NCBI RefSeq assembly: GCF_030362795.1
Contig: NZ_JAUCBM010000001.1
Location: 186,001-250,000, forward strand
Length of the DNA: 64,000 nucleotides
Reading direction: 5' to 3'
Source of the DNA: Pseudochrobactrum kiredjianiae
GTDB lineage: Bacteria; Pseudomonadota; Alphaproteobacteria; Rhizobiales; Rhizobiaceae
Each line of letters begins with the position of its first letter. The first letter of the stretch is position 1. Shown piece after piece: positions 9,016 through 17,603 of this stretch. Made by a program: the position numbers and the translations under genes. The notes beneath the pieces were generated by a model that saw only the letters and a list, made by a program, of their open reading frames with translations, searched no databases and had not been told where the DNA came from.

Positions 9016-10272
9016 TTACATTTCCATTCCGAGAATTTCGCCGACAGTGTGCACGTCTTTATCGCCGCGGCCGGAGAGATTGACGATCATGATCTGATCC
9101 TGATCCATTTCCGGTGCCAGCTTCAGAGCCTGCGCAATCGCATGGGAGGATTCCAGTGCCGGAATAATGCCTTCCGTGCGTGTGGTGATCTGGAAGGCTT
9201 CCAGAGCCTCATCATCCAAGACCGGCACGTAATTGACGCGGCCGGTATCCTTCAGCCATGAATGCTCAGGGCCGACACCCGGATAATCGAGACCGGCAGA
9301 AACCGAATGGCCTTCAAGAATTTGGCCGTCTTCATTTTGCAGCAGATAAGTGCGGTTGCCATGGAGAACACCCGGATTGCCTGCGGTCATAGAGGCGCAA
9401 TGCTTATCACCGTCAAGTCCAAGGCCACCGGCTTCAACGCCGTAGATTTTGACCGATGTATCATCAAGGAACGGATGGAACAGGCCGATCGCATTGGAGC
9501 CGCCACCGACAGCTGCAATAATGGCATCCGGCAGGCGACCTTCACGTTCCAGAATCTGTTCGCGGGCTTCAGTACCGATCACAGCCTGAAAATCGCGTAC
9601 CATTTCCGGATATGGATGCGGGCCTGCCGCCGTACCGATCAGGTAATAGGTGTCTTCCACATTGGTGACCCAGTCACGCAGCGCTTCATTCATCGCATCT
9701 TTCAGCGTGCCGTTACCGGCGGTCACGGCATTGACCTTGGCACCGAGCAGTTTCATGCGGAATACATTCGGCTTCTGGCGTTCAACGTCAGTTGCGCCCA
9801 TATAGACCACGCATGGCAGGCCGAAGCGCGCAGCAACAGTGGCCGATGCCACGCCGTGCTGACCGGCACCGGTCTCTGCGATGATACGGGTTTTACCCAT
9901 GCGCTTGGCAAGCAAAATCTGGCCGAGGCAGTTATTGATTTTGTGACTGCCGGTATGGTTTAGGTCTTCGCGTTTGAAGTAAATCTTCGCGCCTTTTTTG
10001 CCATTGGCCTTACTGCCTTTGGCTTGCGCCTGTTCACGGACATAGCGGGTCAGACCTTCAGCATAATAAAGCTTGGAAGGGCGACCGGCATAATGGGTGG
10101 AGAGCGCCTGCAACTCGGCTTTGAATTCAGGGTCTTCTTTGGCGGCATCATAGGCTGCCTGTAGTTCAAGGATCAGCGGCATCAGGGTTTCAGCAACGAA
10201 ACGCCCGCCGTAAATACCAAACATGCCTTCTTCATTCGGCCCGGTTTTGAAAGAATTGAGCTCGCTCGACAT
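9016..10272 (-). CDS. trpB: Tryptophan synthase beta subunit
   Basis: 418-residue PLP enzyme that joins indole and serine to give tryptophan. The PLP lysine is K111 in HTGSHKINN; the glycine-rich phosphate loop GGGSNAIG is present. The start at 10272 (MSSELNSF) is preferred to in-frame codons further upstream because a GGAAG ribosome site precedes it and the upstream residues are not family-like. Just before the PLP lysine, around residues 82-95, there is a lysine-, glycine- and alanine-rich stretch that appears longer than in most TrpB proteins I remember. Middle gene of trpF-trpB-trpA. Confidence 0.96.
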   Translation of the reverse strand: MSSELNSFKTGPNEEGMFGIYGGRFVAETLMPLILELQAAYDAAKEDPEFKAELQALSTHYAGRPSKLYYAEGLTRYVREQAQAKGSKANGKKGAKIYFKREDLNHTGSHKINNCLGQILLAKRMGKTRIIAETGAGQHGVASATVAARFGLPCVVYMGATDVERQKPNVFRMKLLGAKVNAVTAGNGTLKDAMNEALRDWVTNVEDTYYLIGTAAGPHPYPEMVRDFQAVIGTEAREQILEREGRLPDAIIAAVGGGSNAIGLFHPFLDDTSVKIYGVEAGGLGLDGDKHCASMTAGNPGVLHGNRTYLLQNEDGQILEGHSVSAGLDYPGVGPEHSWLKDTGRVNYVPVLDDEALEAFQITTRTEGIIPALESSHAIAQALKLAPEMDQDQIMIVNLSGRGDKDVHTVGEILGMEM

Positions 10273-10321
10273 GAGATATGCTTCCGATCTTTGATTCAAA
10301 TGAATGCCTGATGAGGCAGTC

Positions 10322-10984
10322 TTATTTCGTATTGCTTGCTTCACGCACGGCTGCAAAAAATGCATCAATCAAATGCAAGTCTTTTTTGCCAGGCTCGCTT
10401 TCAACACCTGATGAAATGTCGATAGCAAAGCTGCCTGTTTTGGCAAGAGCCACATTAATATTTTCTGCGTTCAGACCGCCTGAAAGCATGTAATTGCCGA
10501 GATCCTGCCGTGCGTTCAGGAGGTTCCAGTCAAAAGATACGCCATTGCCGCCCGGCAGATCTGAGCCCTTTGGCGCCTTGGCGTCAAACAGAAAACGATC
10601 TGCAATGCTCTGATAGGGCGCAACCACGTCAAAATCGCTGTTTTCGCGGATGGAAAAGGCCTTCATTACCGGCAGGTTGTAGCGCTGTTTCACTTGGCTC
10701 ACGCGTTCCGGTGTTTCATTGCCGTGTAACTGCAAAATGTCAGGCTGCAACACAGCGACAATTTCATCAAGCTGTGCATCATCGGCATTCACAGTCACGG
10801 CAACAATTTTGGCTTTGCCACGGGCAGCACTTGCAAGCTTGGCTGCCTGTTCAGGTTCAACATGACGGGGGCTTTTCGGAAAAAAGATAAAGCCGATATG
10901 ACTGGCACCGTTTTTCAGCACGGTTTCCACGGCTTCCGGCGTTTTCAGGCCGCAGATTTTAACTTCGATAGCGGAGGAGGACAT
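10322..10984 (-). CDS. trpF: Phosphoribosylanthranilate isomerase
   Basis: 220-residue TIM-barrel isomerase of the tryptophan pathway. It has the N-terminal [10 protein letters not shown] with the catalytic cysteine at residue 11, the [12 protein letters not shown] block, and [18 protein letters not shown] with the catalytic aspartate. GGAGGA sits just before the start codon at 10984. First gene of trpF-trpB-trpA, 49 bases ahead of trpB. No trp attenuator is visible in the 67 bases upstream. Confidence 0.95.
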   Translation of the reverse strand: MSSSAIEVKICGLKTPEAVETVLKNGASHIGFIFFPKSPRHVEPEQAAKLASAARGKAKIVAVTVNADDAQLDEIVAVLQPDILQLHGNETPERVSQVKQRYNLPVMKAFSIRENSDFDVVAPYQSIADRFLFDAKAPKGSDLPGGNGVSFDWNLLNARQDLGNYMLSGGLNAENINVALAKTGSFAIDISSGVESEPGKKDLHLIDAFFAAVREASNTK

Positions 10985-11051
10985 TTGCTTAATTTCAGAC
11001 TGTTTATTGAATAGAAATAGACTTTAGCGTGTAAAAACCCGAAGGGACAGC

Positions 11052-11849
11052 TTAATCCGTCACTGAGTTAAAGGAAACCGCATGAAGCGCACTCCCATGC
11101 CGTTTGAGCCATGCCCGTGATGACGGAGTATCAGGACAAAGTCTGGTGCATAGTGCCCAGAAATCCGGCCCGTGATTCATCTCGATCAGATGGGCAACTT
11201 CATGAGCGACCAGATAATTGATCACCTCTGCCGGTGCCATCATGATACGCCATGAGAATGCCAGATCACCTTTGGAGGTGCAGGAGCCCCAGCGACTGGT
11301 TGTATCTTTAAAGCGCACAGAGGTTGCCGGTTTACCGATGCGCCCTGTATGCACCAGCACCAGTCCGTTAATATCGGTTTTAGCCAGTTTCTTCAGGTAG
11401 TCAGCAATCCGCCGTCCCATATGATGGGTGTCGCCATGTACAACCAGTATGGGCTGGTCGTTTTCATCATTATCTTGCCGTGTAGTGCCGCGCTTGGATG
11501 GTTCATGCACAATGCGGTGCGCAATACCACGGATATGAATGGTACTGTCGTCCATGAAAGGTACCGTGACAGGCACTTTGGAAATCTGTGCTTCAATCCA
11601 GCCGTGATGACGGGCGATAAACAGCTCAAGCTCACGCTCCGGCAAGCGCGGCGGAACAGTAACGCGGATTGCTTTGCCGCCGGTTTCAATACGCAGGGTC
11701 AGTCTTTTAGCGCGCGGGTTTTCCCAAATATTCAGCGGCAGTGTACGACCCGCAACAGAATAGCTCCGCTCGGCACGCAGTGCTTTCGGGGCAGATTGCT
11801 TTTTAGCAGTCTTTTTTAGTGGAGGTTTGCGGAACAAAGACAGGATCAT
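11052..11849 (-). CDS. YgjP-like M48-family metallopeptidase (DUF45)
   Basis: 265-residue protein with the YgjP/DUF45 layout: a variable basic N-terminus, then WGSCTSKGDLAFSWR, the zinc motif HEVAH and a third ligand region MNHGPDFW near the C-terminus. The family is related to SprT/WLM metallopeptidases; the physiological substrate is not established. No signal peptide, so probably cytoplasmic. Same strand as trpF but 67 bases upstream of it, so the two may share a transcript. Family assignment is firm, function is not. Confidence 0.85.
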   Translation of the reverse strand: MILSLFRKPPLKKTAKKQSAPKALRAERSYSVAGRTLPLNIWENPRAKRLTLRIETGGKAIRVTVPPRLPERELELFIARHHGWIEAQISKVPVTVPFMDDSTIHIRGIAHRIVHEPSKRGTTRQDNDENDQPILVVHGDTHHMGRRIADYLKKLAKTDINGLVLVHTGRIGKPATSVRFKDTTSRWGSCTSKGDLAFSWRIMMAPAEVINYLVAHEVAHLIEMNHGPDFWALCTRLCPDTPSSRAWLKRHGSALHAVSFNSVTD

Positions 11850-11886
11850 GCTGAGACTATAAGTGATTCGCTCATAGAACTATAAG

Positions 11887-11912
11887 AAAGGCGCATCTGC
11901 TGATGCGCCTTT
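11887..11912 (-). terminator. Terminator of the DUF2852 gene
   Basis: Perfect 11-bp stem AAAGGCGCATC (11887-11897) with GATGCGCCTTT (11902-11912) and a four-base loop, 28 bases after the stop of the gene ending at 11940. Confidence 0.8.
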
Positions 11913-11939
11913 GAGAGTGGTTGTCTCTGCATAGGCTGA

Positions 11940-12371
11940 TTACAGCGCAATCACATCATCTTTCGGTGTGTTTTTGCGACGTTCAGCCATAAAGCGTTCA
12001 AATTCTTCACGGTCGCGGGCGCGACGCAGTTCACGAATATGGGCTTCAAATTCAGAGCGGGCTTCATCAAGTTTGCGGCGTTCTTCATCAAGGCGTTTCA
12101 GCTCGGCATCACGCCAATCATCAAAAGCGCTGTTGCCGGTCGAATTCATGCCGCCGGTGAAGCGGGAGAATTCCTGACCTTTGCGGCGGAACTTACCGAC
12201 AAACTCATCAGTTGCCTGATTGATATCGCGTTTCACGCCGGGCAAGCGGTCGCCCCAGATGATATAAGCCAGCATGGCAAGACCAAGCGGCCAGAAAAAG
12301 ACAAAGCCGAGGACCATCAGAGCAATTGTTGCCGGTGTCCAGGCTGGGCGGATCAATGCGGATGTGTTCAT
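11940..12371 (-). CDS. DUF2852 domain-containing membrane protein
   Basis: 143-residue protein with one hydrophobic segment near the N-terminus (residues about 12-35, WTPATIALMVLGFVFFWPLG), then a long charged, helical C-terminal half rich in Glu, Arg and Lys that should form a coiled coil. This is the layout of the alphaproteobacterial DUF2852 family, of unknown function. The start at 12371 is chosen because GGAG lies six bases before it; an in-frame start 45 bases upstream lacks one. Single-gene unit with its own terminator. Confidence 0.8.
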   Translation of the reverse strand: MNTSALIRPAWTPATIALMVLGFVFFWPLGLAMLAYIIWGDRLPGVKRDINQATDEFVGKFRRKGQEFSRFTGGMNSTGNSAFDDWRDAELKRLDEERRKLDEARSEFEAHIRELRRARDREEFERFMAERRKNTPKDDVIAL

Positions 12372-12551
12372 GTGTTGGCTCCGTAAATCGGCTTGATGAT
12401 CAGAAGTAATCATCAATTGCTAAAATACGTGGTGAGAGCCGGAGGGAAATTCAAGAAAAACCCCGCAAAATCGGTGTTTTCACGAAGTTTAAGATTATTG
12501 TTTTGTGATAATTCAGAGCGGATTTTTAAACTTTTTCAAAGATTTAAATTT

Positions 12552-13697
12552 TTAGCGATTTTTTGATAAATGATCCATTCCGGCGACGATCAGACCGGCG
12601 ATCAGCGCCCAGAATGCGGAGCCGATACCCAGAATTGTAATGCCCGAGGCTGTGACTGCAAAAGTGATGATAGCGGCAAACCGCTCATCTTGCTTGTTCA
12701 GGGCAAGAGCCAGTGCATTGATAAAGGGGCCGATCAGTCCGAGGCCTGCAATCAGCATAATCAGTGCTGGTGGCAGCACAGCGAAAATGGCGACGAGAGA
12801 TGCGCCGAAAATAGCAAAAATCAGATAGCACAGTGCATAGAACGGGCCGGTCAGCCAGCGCTGTTTCGGATCAGGGTGGGCATCATGACCGGTGCAGATC
12901 GCGGCTGAAATTGCCGCCATATTACTGGTATGGGCGCCAAAAGGTGCGGAAATCAGCGAGACAAGACCGGTCACTTGCAGACAGGCGGCCGTTGGCGGTT
13001 CATATCCGGCGGCGCGTAAGACGGCAAAACCGGGCAGGTTCTGGGAAGCCATCGTCACCAGATAAAGCGGCAGTGCCAGCCCGATCATGGCAGACAATGA
13101 AAACTCCGGTATGATCATCGTCAATGTGGAGAGTTCCGGTGCAGGCAGATTATCCGCACGGCCGAGCAGGAGTGCGAAGATCACACCACCGATCAGCACG
13201 CTGATGACAGCCATTGCCGGATTAAACAGACGGATAATCAGAAACAGCGCAATCAGCGGCAAAACCAGCAGCGGGTCAAGTGACAGGGTTTTGGCGGCAT
13301 TGATGACAAAGCTTGATAAAACACCGGCGAGCATGCCGGAGGCGATGGATGCGGGAATACGCTCGACAAATTGTGCCACCGGTTTAATCAGGCCGGTGAT
13401 GATGATGGCGACAGCAGTGACGATGAAGGCGCCAACAGCCTCCTGCATAGTAAAACCGATGCTGGCGCCGATCAGCGCCAGCCCCGGTGTTGACCATGCA
13501 GTGATAATCGGAATGCGGTAGCGCCAGCTGAGATAACCGGAAGAGACTGCGAGCGCCAGTGATATGGCTGTGACCCAGCTTGCCGTCTCTGCTTGCGTTG
13601 CACCAAGCGCTGTGGCTGCTGCAATAATCAGCGCCAAAGTGCCGCCAAAGCCGACAAAAGCTGCAACTGCAGCCGATGCTATCACTGAAACCCGCAT
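12552..13697 (-). CDS. BenE-family benzoate/proton symporter-like transporter
   Basis: 381-residue inner-membrane protein, hydrophobic throughout, with about 11-12 membrane helices. It matches the BenE family, with blocks such as TAWSTPGLALIG near the N-terminus and the later GAHTSNMAAISAAICTG. BenE of Acinetobacter imports benzoate, but many members stand apart from benzoate catabolic genes, as here, so the substrate is open. A strong GGGGGG ribosome site precedes the ATG at 13697. It lies 37 bases downstream of the alpha/beta hydrolase on the same strand. Confidence 0.85.
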   Translation of the reverse strand: MRVSVIASAAVAAFVGFGGTLALIIAAATALGATQAETASWVTAISLALAVSSGYLSWRYRIPIITAWSTPGLALIGASIGFTMQEAVGAFIVTAVAIIITGLIKPVAQFVERIPASIASGMLAGVLSSFVINAAKTLSLDPLLVLPLIALFLIIRLFNPAMAVISVLIGGVIFALLLGRADNLPAPELSTLTMIIPEFSLSAMIGLALPLYLVTMASQNLPGFAVLRAAGYEPPTAACLQVTGLVSLISAPFGAHTSNMAAISAAICTGHDAHPDPKQRWLTGPFYALCYLIFAIFGASLVAIFAVLPPALIMLIAGLGLIGPFINALALALNKQDERFAAIITFAVTASGITILGIGSAFWALIAGLIVAGMDHLSKNR

Positions 13698-13734
13698 GAT
13701 CCCCCCGCTTCAATCTTTCAGATTATTATTGTTG

Positions 13735-14502
13735 TCAGATTTGCGCGATCATCGCTTCAACTGATCGTGTCAGCAAATCAAGATCTTGTGGTCGGGAAAG
13801 GCGGTGATCGCCGTCGCGGATTAGGGTCAGTGTTACATTATCAACCGGCAGATGTTCGACGAGGCGCAGTGCATGGGCATAAGGCACATCAGGGTCTTGC
13901 ATGCCTTGCAGAATATGCACAGGACAGCCGGTTTCGATAATGCCGGTGAGAACCTGATTATTGCGCCCGTCTTCGATCAGGTTTTTCGTGTAGATATAAG
14001 GCTGTGTTGAGTATTCTGACGGCTCTTCCATATAGCCTTGCGTTTCAAGCTGGTTTTTCTGATTTTCCGTCAGAGAAGGTTCTACCAAGACTTGCGTAAA
14101 ATCCGGTGCCGGAGCCAGCAGGATCAGACCGGCAGGCTTTTCACCCGCCTTGATGAGTTCCTGCGCCATACGCAGTGCAATCCAGCCGCCCATTGAGGAG
14201 CCGATCAGGATTTGCTGGCCTGTTGTGTAAGCGCGGTAAGCCGCTAAGCTCTGTTCCAGCCAGAGTGAGATCGTGCCGTCTTTGAATTCACCGCCGGATT
14301 CACCATGGCCGGAATAATCAAAACGTAGCATGGCGTGATTGTTTTTCTCAGCCCATTGATCGAGATGCTGGGCTTTGCCGCCGAGCATGTCGGAACAATA
14401 ACCGCCGAGCCAGACAAGCCCCGGAGCTTTTTCACCTTTTCTGGTGCGCGCGGCGATGGCGGTGCCGTTTACATCAAGAAAATTGGCTGCCTGATCTGTC
14501 AT
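13735..14502 (-). CDS. Alpha/beta-fold hydrolase
   Basis: 255-residue serine hydrolase. The nucleophile elbow GSSMG (serine 103) follows the oxyanion region WLGGYCSD, and a Gly-rich SGHGESGG loop lies between them. A C-terminal aspartate (QDPDVPY) and histidine (DGDHRLSR) complete the triad. No signal peptide. Start chosen at 14502 because AGGAG precedes it; the frame is open further upstream without a good ribosome site. Similar proteins are annotated as carboxylesterases or palmitoyl-thioesterase-like (ABHD10-like); substrate unknown. Transcribed divergently from infC. Confidence 0.82.
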   Translation of the reverse strand: MTDQAANFLDVNGTAIAARTRKGEKAPGLVWLGGYCSDMLGGKAQHLDQWAEKNNHAMLRFDYSGHGESGGEFKDGTISLWLEQSLAAYRAYTTGQQILIGSSMGGWIALRMAQELIKAGEKPAGLILLAPAPDFTQVLVEPSLTENQKNQLETQGYMEEPSEYSTQPYIYTKNLIEDGRNNQVLTGIIETGCPVHILQGMQDPDVPYAHALRLVEHLPVDNVTLTLIRDGDHRLSRPQDLDLLTRSVEAMIAQI

Positions 14503-14856
14503 CGGATACTCCTTACGCTGCGTCTTCATTCGGTGCGCTGTAATGAAACATTGCTGTAACAAGCTATAAACTTGAAATCTCACGAGGCAATGCTCATTTT
14601 AAAAACATGACTGTTCGTGCAGATTTGTCTCAGCATTCATAAAACCGTGATCAAAAGCGGCTTTTTAGCCGGTTTTAAGGGCATTTTACTGCATTGATAT
14701 TGCCCCGAGGGGGGTGATTTGCATTTCAAAAGATGCTATTGACTTGCGCGCTGCACTAAAACCAAAGGTTGGTTGCAGGTGTAGCTGCGTTATTTGCAGC
14801 CCCTACCAGAGCGCAAATTCATCGCATATGTTTAATAATTCGAGGAGAATACGACC
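14503..14856 (+). promoter_or_regulatory. infC upstream region and leader
   Basis: 354 bases without a gene between the divergent hydrolase and infC. It holds an imperfect hairpin near 14652-14675, a TTGACT at 14739-14744 that could be a -35 (no good -10 at the right distance), and the 14-mer GTTGCAGGTGTAGC at 14772-14785 that recurs in the rpmI leader. Just before infC is a strong AGGAG ribosome site (14843-14847). Confidence 0.5.
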
Positions 14857-15396
14857 ATTCGCCGACCGTTCAGAGCGACGCCGGTCCAGAAAGACGGACC
14901 GCGCTCCAACCGAGACATCCGGGTACCCCGGGTTCAGCTTATTGACGCCGAAGGCCAGAACCATGGCACAGTGACGATTCAGGAAGCCATTGCACTCGCT
15001 GAAGAAGCGGGTCTGGATCTTGTTGAGATCGTTCCTAATGCGGAGCCACCGGTTTGTAAGATCGTTGATCTTGGTAAGCTGAAATATCAGAACCAGAAAA
15101 AAGCTGCCGAAGCGCGCAAGAAGCAAAAGACGGTTGAGATCAAAGAACTCAAAATGCGTCCGAATATCGACGATCACGATTATGACGTGAAGTTGAAGGC
15201 CGCAGGTCGTTTCTTTGAAGAAGGCGATAAGGTTAAAGTTACTTTGCGCTTCCGCGGCCGTGAAATGGCGCATCAGGAACTTGGCATGAAGCTGTTGCAG
15301 CGTGTTAAGGAAGATACTGCGGAAATCGCTAAGGTTGAAGCAGAGCCAAAGCTTGAAGGCCGTCAGATGATGATGGTTCTCGCACCGCGCGGATAA
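14857..15396 (+). CDS. infC: Translation initiation factor IF-3 (ATT start)
   Basis: 179-residue IF-3, which binds the 30S subunit and checks start-codon selection. The family N-terminus [10 protein letters not shown], then [13 protein letters not shown], is in frame only from an ATT codon at 14857-14859, nine bases after AGGAG. The first in-frame ATG (14971) would delete about 38 conserved residues. A rare ATT/AUU start is the known basis of infC autoregulation in E. coli. The linker [10 protein letters not shown] and the C-terminal domain ending MMVLAPRG are intact. First gene of the infC-rpmI-rplT-pheST group, but a terminator follows it. Confidence 0.95.
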   Translation: MRRPFRATPVQKDGPRSNRDIRVPRVQLIDAEGQNHGTVTIQEAIALAEEAGLDLVEIVPNAEPPVCKIVDLGKLKYQNQKKAAEARKKQKTVEIKELKMRPNIDDHDYDVKLKAAGRFFEEGDKVKVTLRFRGREMAHQELGMKLLQRVKEDTAEIAKVEAEPKLEGRQMMMVLAPRG

Positions 15397-15438
15397 GCGA
15401 CGACAGGCAAAACAGTTTTGTTTTTGCAAAATGAAATG

Positions 15439-15459
15439 GCCGCCTACGGGCGGCTTTTT
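15439..15459 (+). terminator. Terminator after infC
   Basis: GCCGCC (15439-15444), four-base loop, GGCGGC (15449-15454), then TTTTT, 43 bases after the infC stop. It implies that rpmI-rplT have their own promoter or read-through control. Confidence 0.75.
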
Positions 15460-15721
15460 ATTTGGTGACTTTAGAGTTGCTTTTTACTGTATTTATGCGT
15501 ATTGAGACGCTGTTCAAACCGACCGGCAGGGCATGCCGTGGCGGTTTTGTATGCTTTTCGGGCTTTGGTCGGCCTGAAAGTAAAATAGAAATTCTCCCCG
15601 TTGCAGGTGTAGCGGTGCTTTAAGATGGTAGACTTGCAGTGCTTGCAGCACGACAGGGACTACAAACAAGAGGCGTCGAGTACCCTTGGGTACGAGGGGG
15701 AAGTAATCAAGGAGTAGCAAA
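15460..15721 (+). promoter_or_regulatory. rpmI-rplT leader region
   Basis: About 260 non-coding bases between the infC terminator and rpmI. It contains the 14-mer GTTGCAGGTGTAGC (15600-15613) also found before infC, a GTACCC/GGGTAC inverted repeat (15680-15693) and an AAGGAG ribosome site before rpmI. L20 represses its own operon through leader RNA structure in E. coli and Bacillus, so an autoregulatory leader is likely; the fold itself is not proven. Confidence 0.45.
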
Positions 15722-15925
15722 ATGCCCAAGATGAAGACCAAATCTGCTGCCAAGAAACGGTTCAAAATCACCGGTACTGGTAAAGTGTTGGCTGCTGCCG
15801 CTGGCAAGCGTCACGGTATGATCAAACGTTCAAACAAGTTCCTTCGCGATGCACGCGGCACCATGGTTCTCTCCGAGGCCGATGCCAAAGTGGTCATCAA
15901 GAATTACCTGCCGAACGGCCTGTAA
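15722..15925 (+). CDS. rpmI: 50S ribosomal protein L35
   Basis: 67-residue, very basic protein with the L35 signature [15 protein letters not shown] at the N-terminus and a family-typical length. AAGGAG precedes the ATG. Followed 24 bases later by rplT, its constant partner. Confidence 0.97.
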   Translation: MPKMKTKSAAKKRFKITGTGKVLAAAAGKRHGMIKRSNKFLRDARGTMVLSEADAKVVIKNYLPNGL

Positions 15926-15949
15926 GCATTAGTTTAAGGATATCATACT

Positions 15950-16351
15950 ATGGCACGTGTTAAACGCGGCGTGACTGCTCACGCAAAGCACAAAAAAGTC
16001 CTGAAGCAGGCTGAAGGTTTCCGCGGTCGTCGTAAAAATACGATCCGCACTGCTAAAGCTGCTGTCGATCGTTCGAAACAATATGCATATCGCGATCGCA
16101 AGAATCGCAAGCGCACTTTCCGCGCTCTGTGGATTCAGCGTATCAATGCTGCTGTTCGTCTGCATGGCCTGACCTATGGCCGTTTCATCGATGGTCTTGC
16201 TAAGGCTAACATCGAAGTAGACCGTAAGGTTCTGTCGGATCTGGCTATTCATGAGCCAGCAGCATTCGGCGCGCTCGTTGCATCCGCAAAGACAGCGCTT
16301 GAATATCTGAAAGACACAACACCGAATGCTTTTGAGTCTGCTGTCAACTAA
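15950..16351 (+). CDS. rplT: 50S ribosomal protein L20
   Basis: 133-residue basic protein with the L20 N-terminus [16 protein letters not shown] and the block [14 protein letters not shown]. It binds 23S rRNA early in 50S assembly and in other bacteria represses its own operon. AAGGA lies just upstream of the start. The operon ends after it in a strong terminator. Confidence 0.97.
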   Translation: MARVKRGVTAHAKHKKVLKQAEGFRGRRKNTIRTAKAAVDRSKQYAYRDRKNRKRTFRALWIQRINAAVRLHGLTYGRFIDGLAKANIEVDRKVLSDLAIHEPAAFGALVASAKTALEYLKDTTPNAFESAVN

Positions 16352-16387
16352 GCCAGCCGCCTCTTCCAAAGCTTTTGTGATGTATTT

Positions 16388-16425
16388 GGAAAACCCGCGC
16401 TGGTGATACTGGCGCGGGTTTTTCC
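16388..16425 (+). terminator. Terminator of rpmI-rplT
   Basis: GC-rich stem CCCGCGC with GCGCGGG around an 11-base loop, flanked by A and T runs, about 40 bases after the rplT stop. Confidence 0.85.
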
Positions 16426-16472
16426 GTCTTGAACAAGCATCATCGTACGGCAAATTATCAAGGATCAAAATG

Positions 16473-17582
16473 ATGAGTGATCTCTCACTACTCGAACAGG
16501 GCATTATGGCAGAGATTGCCGCTGCCGGTGATGAGCAGGCAATTGAGGCCGTGCGTGTTGCCGTTCTCGGTAAAAAAGGATCGGTTTCAGAGAAGCTGAA
16601 ATCCTTGGGCGCTATGTCTCCTGAAGAGCGTCAGACGCAGGGACCTGCTATTAATGGTCTGAAAAATCGCGTCACTGAAGCGCTGGCGACCCGTAAAAGC
16701 GACCTGCGCAGAATCGCTATTGCTGAGAAGCTGGAGCGCGAAAAGGTTGATGTGACCTTGCCGGTACGCCCATCTGCTGCATCGCGTGGTCGTATTCACC
16801 CGATTTCGCAGGTGATTGATGAGATTACGGCAATTTTTGCCGATATGGGTTTCTCGATTGCCGAAGGCTCGGACATCGAAACCGATTATTACAATTTCAC
16901 AGCGCTGAACTTCCCTGAAGGTCATCCGGCGCGTGAAATGCACGATACATTCTTCTTCAAGCCGGATGAAAATGGCGAGCGCAAACTGCTACGCACCCAT
17001 ACATCACCGGTTCAGGTGCATACGATGGAGAAGTTTGCGGCAATGCGTGCCAAAGAAGGCCGTGATGAGCCGATCCGTATCGTTATTCCGGGCAAGACCT
17101 ATCGTATGGATTCGGATGCCACGCATTCGGCAATGTTTCATCAGGTGGAAGGTCTGGTTGTCGATAAATCATCGAATGTCGCCAATATCAAATGGGTACT
17201 GGAAGAGTTTTGCAAGACCTTCTTTGAAGTGCCTTCGGTCAAAATGCGTTTGCGCCCGAGCTTCTTTCCGTTCACCGAGCCGTCGATGGAAGTCGATATT
17301 CAGTGCGATCGTTCCGGTGGTAATGTGAAATTCGGCGAAGGCACTGACTGGCTGGAAATTCTCGGCTGCGGCATGGTGCATCCGAATGTGCTGCGCAATG
17401 CAGGTTTTGATCCGGATATCTATCAGGGCTTTGCATGGGGCATGGGGATCGATCGTATTGCGATGCTGAAATATGGCATGCCTGATCTGCGCGCTTTCTT
17501 TGATGCGGATGTACGCTGGCTCAATCACTATGGTTTCCGCCCGCTTGACTTGCCGACTTTGTTCGGCGGTCTGAGCGCATAA
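16473..17582 (+). CDS. pheS: Phenylalanine--tRNA ligase alpha subunit
   Basis: 369-residue catalytic subunit of the heterotetrameric enzyme that charges tRNA-Phe. It has an N-terminal coiled-coil domain (residues 1-90) and the class II catalytic core, with [20 protein letters not shown], motif 2 (FRP-type [11 protein letters not shown]) and motif 3 ([10 protein letters not shown]). Two adjacent ATGs exist; the second (16473) is preferred because AGGA is eight bases before it and the protein then begins MSDL like relatives. The 21-base gap to pheT indicates an operon. Confidence 0.96.
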   Translation: MSDLSLLEQGIMAEIAAAGDEQAIEAVRVAVLGKKGSVSEKLKSLGAMSPEERQTQGPAINGLKNRVTEALATRKSDLRRIAIAEKLEREKVDVTLPVRPSAASRGRIHPISQVIDEITAIFADMGFSIAEGSDIETDYYNFTALNFPEGHPAREMHDTFFFKPDENGERKLLRTHTSPVQVHTMEKFAAMRAKEGRDEPIRIVIPGKTYRMDSDATHSAMFHQVEGLVVDKSSNVANIKWVLEEFCKTFFEVPSVKMRLRPSFFPFTEPSMEVDIQCDRSGGNVKFGEGTDWLEILGCGMVHPNVLRNAGFDPDIYQGFAWGMGIDRIAMLKYGMPDLRAFFDADVRWLNHYGFRPLDLPTLFGGLSA

Positions 17583-17603
17583 AGACAGGAAAAGGTTAAA
17601 CAG

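Noticed and set aside
9262-9963. 233-residue open frame inside trpB on the opposite strand
   Set aside because: Shadow of trpB; no family resemblance and no independent promoter or ribosome site.
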